Shown here: positions 58,421 to 64,000 of the stretch, piece by piece
Layout: each line of letters begins with the position of its first letter
How positions within the stretch are numbered: the stretch's first letter is position 1
NCBI GenBank assembly: GCA_019745195.1
Contig: JAIETL010000005.1
Coordinates: forward strand, 1-64,000
DNA length: 64,000 nucleotides
Origin: Beijerinckiaceae bacterium
GTDB lineage: Bacteria; Pseudomonadota; Alphaproteobacteria; Rhizobiales; Beijerinckiaceae
Direction: 5' to 3'
Made by a program: the position numbers and the translations under genes
Notes under the pieces: model-generated
Told to the model about the DNA's origin: nothing
Database searches by the model: none
Seen by the model: the letters and a program-made list of their open reading frames with translations, nothing else

Positions 58421-58573
58421 ATGCAGTCCTCCCGCACCCTCCTGATCGCCCTCGTCGTCGTCCTCGTCGCAGGCCTCGCCGTCACCGGCTACGCGCTCTA
58501 CCAGGAGAAGAAACAGCCCGATGGCGTCGAGATCTCCGTCGGCAAGAACGGGTTGTCGATCAAGGAGAAGTGA
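58421..58573 (+). CDS. Small single-pass membrane protein
   Basis: 50 aa, too short for most gene finders. One N-terminal membrane segment (LLIALVVVLVAGLAVTGYAL) and a short polar tail with GVEISVGKNGLSIKEK. No recognised family, although similar small proteins with the ISVGKNGLSI-type tail are plausible in relatives. An EcfG-like motif precedes it. Confidence 0.65.
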   Translation: MQSSRTLLIALVVVLVAGLAVTGYALYQEKKQPDGVEISVGKNGLSIKEK

Positions 58574-58609
58574 GGTTCTCGGCCTTCCAAAAGAAGGCAC
58601 TTTCCTTAG

Positions 58610-58722
58610 CCCTCATCCTTAGGAGCGCCGCAGGCGCGTCTCGAAGGATGCTCCAGAAGGTTCTGTCATCGCGAACTGGAGCATCCTTCGAGACGCGGCT
58701 TCGCGGCTCCTCAGGATGAGGG
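58610..58722. repeat. Intergenic palindrome, family A
   Basis: CCCTCATCCTTAGGAGC and GTCTCGAAGGATGCTCCAG pair with CTGGAGCATCCTTCGAGAC and GCTCCTCAGGATGAGGG. It lies between the small gene and the convergent phaZ. Confidence 0.92.
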
Positions 58723-58749
58723 CGGAGGGTTGAGCGTCCGCTACCAAGC

Positions 58750-59964
58750 TTAGCTATTGGCCACGATCATGTTGCGGACGATTGGGTAGATCTGGCCATC
58801 CCATTTCCGGCCCGAGAACACGCCGTAATGGCCGACGCCGGCCTGCATGTGGTGGCGCTTGCGGAAGGGCTTGAGCCCGGTGCAGAGATCATGCGCCGCC
58901 GAGGTCTGGCCGAGCGAGCAGATATCGTCGCGCTCGCCCTCGACGGTAAGCAGAGCGGTTTTGCGGATCGCGCGGCAATCGACCCTCTCGCCGCGATAGC
59001 TCAGCGTCCCGGCGGCGAGCCTGGCCTCCTGAAAAATCCACTGCACCGTCTCGAGATAGAACTCGGCCGGCAGGTCGAGCACGGCGAAATACTCGTCGTA
59101 GAACTTCTTGATCGTCATCGCCTGTTCCTCCTCGCCGGTGGCGAGGTGGGTGAACATGTCGATATGGGCGTTGACATGCCGCTGCAGGTTCATCGCCATG
59201 AAGGCGCCGAGCTGGACGAAGCCCGGATAGACTTTTCGCCCCGAGCCGGGATAGCGCGCCGGCACGGTGGCGATCAGGTTCTTGCGGAACCATTCGATCG
59301 GCTTGTCGGAGGCGAGCTTGTTGACCGCCGTCGGATTGATCCGCGTATCGACAGGGCCGGCCATCAGCGTCATGCTGCGCGGCTGCAGCGGGTTGCCGGC
59401 CTGCGCCATCACGGCGGCTGCCGTGAGGACCTGGACGCAGGGTTGGCACACCGCGACGACATGGGTGTCTGGCCCGAGCTTTTCGATGAAGGCGATCAGC
59501 GTATCGACATAATCGTCATAGCCGAAGACGCCTGCCTCCAGGCTGACGTCGCGGGCATTGTGCCAGTCGGTGATGTAGACGTCGTGGTCGCGCAGCAGCG
59601 TCGCGACGGTGTTGCGCAGCAAGGTGGCGAAATGGCCCGACATCGGCGCGACCACCAGCACCTTGGCCTGCGGCAGCTCGGAATCCTTGGCGAAACGGAG
59701 CAGGCTGCCGAAGGGCAGGGTCAACACTACCTCCTCGGTCACGACCGCGTCGCGGTTGCCGTCGCGGACCATATCGATCTCGTAGGGCGGGCGCTCATGG
59801 GTCAGGCCCGCGCGCGTCACCATCTCGAAGGCGGCGGCCGCCGCACGGATATCGACCGGCTGGCCCATCAGAGCTTTTGCGCCGAGCGCCGTCAGCGCCG
59901 CCTGGGCCATCATCCGCGCCGGGTTCATCAGGTCCGACTGGGCCTGGTAGGCAGAATAGAGCAT
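58750..59964 (-). CDS. phaZ: Intracellular polyhydroxybutyrate depolymerase
   Basis: 404 aa. Alpha/beta-hydrolase that mobilises stored PHB granules. The nucleophile is a Cys in AVCQPCVQ (Cys173), as in intracellular PhaZ enzymes that lack a lipase box. The N terminus MLYSAYQAQSDLMNP and the C-terminal GVGHYGVFSGRKWDGQIYP are typical of the family. No signal peptide. Start at 59964 from family alignment by eye. Confidence 0.94.
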   Translation of the reverse strand: MLYSAYQAQSDLMNPARMMAQAALTALGAKALMGQPVDIRAAAAAFEMVTRAGLTHERPPYEIDMVRDGNRDAVVTEEVVLTLPFGSLLRFAKDSELPQAKVLVVAPMSGHFATLLRNTVATLLRDHDVYITDWHNARDVSLEAGVFGYDDYVDTLIAFIEKLGPDTHVVAVCQPCVQVLTAAAVMAQAGNPLQPRSMTLMAGPVDTRINPTAVNKLASDKPIEWFRKNLIATVPARYPGSGRKVYPGFVQLGAFMAMNLQRHVNAHIDMFTHLATGEEEQAMTIKKFYDEYFAVLDLPAEFYLETVQWIFQEARLAAGTLSYRGERVDCRAIRKTALLTVEGERDDICSLGQTSAAHDLCTGLKPFRKRHHMQAGVGHYGVFSGRKWDGQIYPIVRNMIVANS

Positions 59965-60128
59965 CAGCGTGCGACCCCGAACCGAAGCGTCTTGGACCCG
60001 GCCGGGCAATCGCCCTGCCAGCCGCCCGTCACCGCAGGATCATGTTGCACTGCAAAAGCGAATATTCGCAAGAATGTTCTGATCCGTCTCATACGATGGA
60101 ACATCTTTTGCTACGCTCGCCGCCAGGC

Positions 60129-60181
60129 CCGAGAAAAAGCCTGCCAAGAAGAAGCCCGCCAAGAAGAAGCCTGCCGAGAGG
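60129..60181 (+). repeat. 15-bp tandem repeat encoding Lys-Lys-Lys-Pro-Ala
   Basis: Units of AAGAAGAAGCC(C/T)GCC repeat about three times directly before and in frame with the GST start. Read in that frame they give EKKPAKKKPAKKKPAER, like the tails of phasins or H1-like proteins. The frame is open only from 60083 and has no start codon, so this looks like a gene remnant. Confidence 0.6.
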
Positions 60182-60847
60182 ATGCCTGCCATGCCCGCCG
60201 CCACCCTGACCATCAGTAGCAAGAACTATTCCTCATGGTCGCTGCGTGGCTGGCTGCTTTGCGCCATGGCGGGGCTCGATGTCGAGGAGCGCATGCTCTC
60301 GGTCGACGATCCCTCCGCCCGGGCCGAACTGCTGCTGCTGTCGCCGTCCTTCCTCGTGCCCTGCCTGACCCATGATGACGTCAAGGTCTGGGATACGCTG
60401 GCGATTGCGGCCTATCTCGACGAGATCAGGCCCAAGGCCGGCCTGTTGCCGAAGGAGGCCAAGGCGCGCGCCCATTGCCGCGCCATCTGCGGCGAGATGC
60501 ATTCGGGCTTCGCCAATCTGCGCTCGGCCCTGCCGATGAACCTCAAGGCCCATTATCCCGGCTTCAAGGTCTGGGCCGGCGCGCAAGCCGACATCGACCG
60601 CGTCACCGAGATCTGGCGCGACTGCATCGAGACCTATGGCGGGCCCTATCTCTTCGGCCCGTCGATGACGATGGCCGATGCGATGTACGCCCCGGTCTGC
60701 CTGCGCTTCTTGACCTATGACGTGGCGCTCGATCCGGTCAGCCGGGCCTATTGCGAGACGATCGCGACATGGCCGGCGCTGAAGGACTGGATCAGGGCGG
60801 CCCATGACGAGCCGGAGGAAATGGAGGAGCTCGACGCGGAGTTCTGA
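60182..60847 (+). CDS. Glutathione S-transferase family protein
   Basis: 221 aa. The N-terminal thioredoxin-like domain (TLTISSKNYSSWSLRGWLL) resembles the class that starts with a catalytic Ser region; LVPCLTHDDVKVWDTLAIAAYLDE is the glutathione-binding edge. The C-terminal helical domain is normal. Function not assigned. ATG 60182 or 60191 is the start; a Lys-Pro-Ala coding repeat precedes it. Confidence 0.88.
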   Translation: MPAMPAATLTISSKNYSSWSLRGWLLCAMAGLDVEERMLSVDDPSARAELLLLSPSFLVPCLTHDDVKVWDTLAIAAYLDEIRPKAGLLPKEAKARAHCRAICGEMHSGFANLRSALPMNLKAHYPGFKVWAGAQADIDRVTEIWRDCIETYGGPYLFGPSMTMADAMYAPVCLRFLTYDVALDPVSRAYCETIATWPALKDWIRAAHDEPEEMEELDAEF

Positions 60848-60964
60848 TCGTCGGCCCGCGATGCGCGAAATGACTGGAGCGATAGCGGCTGCCGCATTGG
60901 CCTTCGCGGCGCAAAGGCGTTACCACCACCGGCGAAATCCATAATCGCCGTGGGAGGCCTAGTG

Positions 60965-62410
60965 ATGACCGAGATGTTCAAGAACCTGATCGCCGGCGAC
61001 TGGGAAAGCGCCGGCGTGGTCGCGCGCAACATCAACCCGTCCAACACGAACGACGTGGTCGGCGAGTATGTCCAGGGCTCGGTCGAACAGCTCAACGACG
61101 CCGTCGCCGCCGCCAAGGCGGCCTTCCCGGCCTGGAGCCGCTCGGGTCCGCAGGAGCGCTACGAGGTCCTGAAGAAGGCCTCCGACGAGATTCTCGCCCG
61201 CAAGGAGGAGCTCGGCCGCCTGCTTTCGCGCGAAGAGGGCAAGACGCTGGCCGAGGGCATCGGCGAGGCCGGGCGCGCCGGGCAGATCTTCGCCTTCTTC
61301 GCCGGCGAGTGCCTGCGGCTCGGCGGCGAGGCCGTGCCCTCCGTGCGGCCCGGCGTCGGCGTCGAGATCACGCGCGAGGCGCTCGGCGTCATCGGCATGA
61401 TCACGCCGTGGAATTTTCCGATCGCAATCCCGGCCTGGAAGATCGCGCCGGCGCTCGCCTGGGGCAACTGCATCGTCATCAAGCCGGCCGACCTCGTGCC
61501 GGGCTCGGCCTGGGCGCTGGTCGACATCATCCACCGCGCCGGCCTGCCCAAGGGCGTCCTCAACCTCGTCATGGGGCGCGGCTCGGTCGTCGGCCAGGCG
61601 CTGCTGCAGCACAAGGACGTGCATGCGATCTCCTTCACCGGCTCGGTCTCGACCGGCCGCAAGGTGGCGGAGGCCTGCATCGCCTCCAACCCGATGAAGA
61701 AGGTCCAGCTCGAAATGGGCGGCAAGAACCCGCTCGTCGTGCTCGACGACGCCGACCTCAAGACCGCCGTCGAGGCCGCGGTCACGGGGGCCTATTTCTC
61801 GACCGGCCAGCGCTGCACCGCCTCCTCGCGCCTGATCGTCCAGGCCGGCATCCATGATCGTTTCGTCGAGGCCTGCATCGAGCGTCTGAAGGGCGTGGTC
61901 GTCGACGACGCGCTGAAGGCCGGCACCCATATCGGCCCGGTCGTCGACCAGAGCCAGCTCGATCAGGACCTGAAATACATCCAGATCGCCCGCGACGAGG
62001 GCGGCAAGCTCGCCTGGGGCGGCGAACTGCTGAAGCGCGAGACGCCCGGCTTCTATCTCCAGCCGGCGCTGTTCACCGAGACCACCAACGCCATGCGGAT
62101 CTCGCGCGAGGAGGTGTTCGGCCCGGTCGCCAACGTCATCCGCGTCAAGGATTACGAGGAGGCGCTGACCATCGCCAACGACACCGAGTTCGGCCTCTCG
62201 GCCGGCATCTGCACCACCTCGCTGAAGCATTCCACGCATTTCCGGCGCAACAGCGAGGCCGGCATGGTGATGGTCAATCTCGCCACGGCCGGGGTCGATT
62301 ACCACGTGCCCTTCGGCGGCCGGAAGGGCTCGAGCTACGGCCCGCGCGAGCAGGGCGCCTATGCCAAGGAGATGTATACGACCGTGAAGACGGCTTATAC
62401 GCTGGCTTGA
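60965..62410 (+). CDS. Aldehyde dehydrogenase, possibly ketoglutarate semialdehyde type
   Basis: 481 aa NAD(P)-dependent dehydrogenase. The catalytic Cys lies in STGQRCTASSRL, the Glu in QLEMGGKNPLVVLD, and MITPWNFPIAIPAWKIAPAL holds the conserved Asn. The N terminus MTEMFKNLIAGDWE and the 481-residue length resemble alpha-ketoglutaric semialdehyde dehydrogenases, but the substrate is not fixed by sequence. ATG 60965 with GGGAGG upstream. Confidence 0.9.
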   Translation: MTEMFKNLIAGDWESAGVVARNINPSNTNDVVGEYVQGSVEQLNDAVAAAKAAFPAWSRSGPQERYEVLKKASDEILARKEELGRLLSREEGKTLAEGIGEAGRAGQIFAFFAGECLRLGGEAVPSVRPGVGVEITREALGVIGMITPWNFPIAIPAWKIAPALAWGNCIVIKPADLVPGSAWALVDIIHRAGLPKGVLNLVMGRGSVVGQALLQHKDVHAISFTGSVSTGRKVAEACIASNPMKKVQLEMGGKNPLVVLDDADLKTAVEAAVTGAYFSTGQRCTASSRLIVQAGIHDRFVEACIERLKGVVVDDALKAGTHIGPVVDQSQLDQDLKYIQIARDEGGKLAWGGELLKRETPGFYLQPALFTETTNAMRISREEVFGPVANVIRVKDYEEALTIANDTEFGLSAGICTTSLKHSTHFRRNSEAGMVMVNLATAGVDYHVPFGGRKGSSYGPREQGAYAKEMYTTVKTAYTLA

Positions 62411-62423
62411 GCAAGCAGCTCTG

Positions 62424-62451
62424 CAACGGGTCCGGACCGCCGGACCCGTTG
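62424..62451. terminator. Bidirectional terminator hairpin
   Basis: A perfect 12-base stem CAACGGGTCCGG / CCGGACCCGTTG with loop ACCG lies between the convergent aldehyde dehydrogenase and pobA genes. It lacks a strong U-tract. Confidence 0.75.
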
Positions 62452-62456
62452 GGGGC

Positions 62457-63724
<1,268 letters not shown>

Positions 63725-63767
63725 AATTATGAAAAAGCGCTTGCGCGACGGCGCCCGCGAGCCGGGC

Positions 63768-63998
63768 TCATCCGACGGGGATGACGTCGACCGCGACGCC
63801 GACCTTCTGCGAGCCGGGACCGACCAGCACGCCGTCCAGCGGCGAGACGTCGGCATAGTCGCGCCCGAAGGCGGTGACGATGTGGTCGTCGGCGACGATC
63901 AGGTCGTTGGTAGGGTCAAGCCCGATCCAGCCGGTCTCCGGCCCGCACCAGAGCATCACCCAGGCGTGGCTGGCGTCCGCGCCTTCGAGCCGCTTCTG
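63768..63998 (-). CDS. Transglutaminase-like protein, C-terminal part
   Basis: The last 76 residues of a gene that runs off the window. DASHAWVMLWC carries the catalytic His and GWIGLDPTNDLIVADDHIVT the catalytic Asp of the bacterial transglutaminase-like fold; the end is GSQKVGVAVDVIPVG. It is a second family member beside the protein at 55257, with a standard HAW motif. Confidence 0.85.
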   Translation of the reverse strand, partial: QKRLEGADASHAWVMLWCGPETGWIGLDPTNDLIVADDHIVTAFGRDYADVSPLDGVLVGPGSQKVGVAVDVIPVG

Positions 63999-64000
63999 GC

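Noticed and set aside
60040..60222. Minus-strand 60-residue membrane protein with repeated AGFFL units
   Set aside because: It is the reverse reading of the Lys-Pro-Ala coding repeat and has no ribosome site or context to support it.

Overview
The window is GC-rich, gene-dense chromosomal DNA from an alphaproteobacterium, most likely of the Hyphomicrobiales. A Bosea-like or related genus is my best guess, but no rRNA or other marker gene is present to prove it. The evidence is the DUF4167 protein starting MRPGQNRRMRGRN, the ptsP and prfA-prmC layout, split metX-metW, HutF/HutG-type histidine degradation, EcfG-like general-stress promoters and many families of short intergenic palindromes. There are no rRNA or tRNA genes, no CRISPR array and no prophage. 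One complete insertion sequence is present.

Layout. 0.2-5.6 kb: aromatic and methionine synthesis (hisC-tyrC, a chorismate mutase protein, metX, metW). 5.8-16 kb: housekeeping (clpB, DUF2293 and MOSC proteins, DUF4167, prmC, prfA, ptsP). 16.3-20.8 kb: trehalose metabolism, with otsA divergent from otsB plus a GH15 hydrolase. 20.7-25.3 kb: an acyltransferase and a two-gene type I secretion pair. 25.3-32.3 kb: a biotin-dependent acyl-CoA carboxylase (alpha and beta subunits), an acyl-CoA dehydrogenase and a TetR regulator, with an IS110-family element between the two carboxylase genes. 32.4-38.5 kb: a radical SAM protein followed by a YnjBCD-like ABC importer with two small glycosyltransferase-like genes inside it. 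38.6-41.5 kb: a histone-deacetylase-family amidohydrolase and a ThDP enzyme. 41.9-54 kb: an ABC importer, an OYE-family oxidoreductase, a VapBC-type toxin-antitoxin pair and the histidine utilisation genes hutU, hutG, hutH, hutI, hutF and hutC. 54-58.6 kb: small envelope and stress genes with EcfG-like promoters. 58.7-64 kb: PHB depolymerase, GST, aldehyde dehydrogenase, pobA and the end of a transglutaminase-like gene.

The most interesting object is the IS110-family element at 27352-28450. It sits inside an intergenic palindrome. Its 5' non-coding end can be folded by eye into two stem-loops whose internal loops carry four short guide-like segments: two match the two sides of the insertion site and two match the two ends of the element, all in the order and sense expected of a bridge RNA. 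A second theme is a predicted HutC regulon: a perfect palindrome lies between hutI and hutF, and a near-identical copy lies 10 kb away in front of an ABC importer, linking that importer to histidine breakdown. A third is the radical SAM / YnjBCD / glycosyltransferase cluster, whose function I cannot assign. A fourth is the set of at least six families of 80-145 bp intergenic palindromes, including one copy inserted into a copy of another family.
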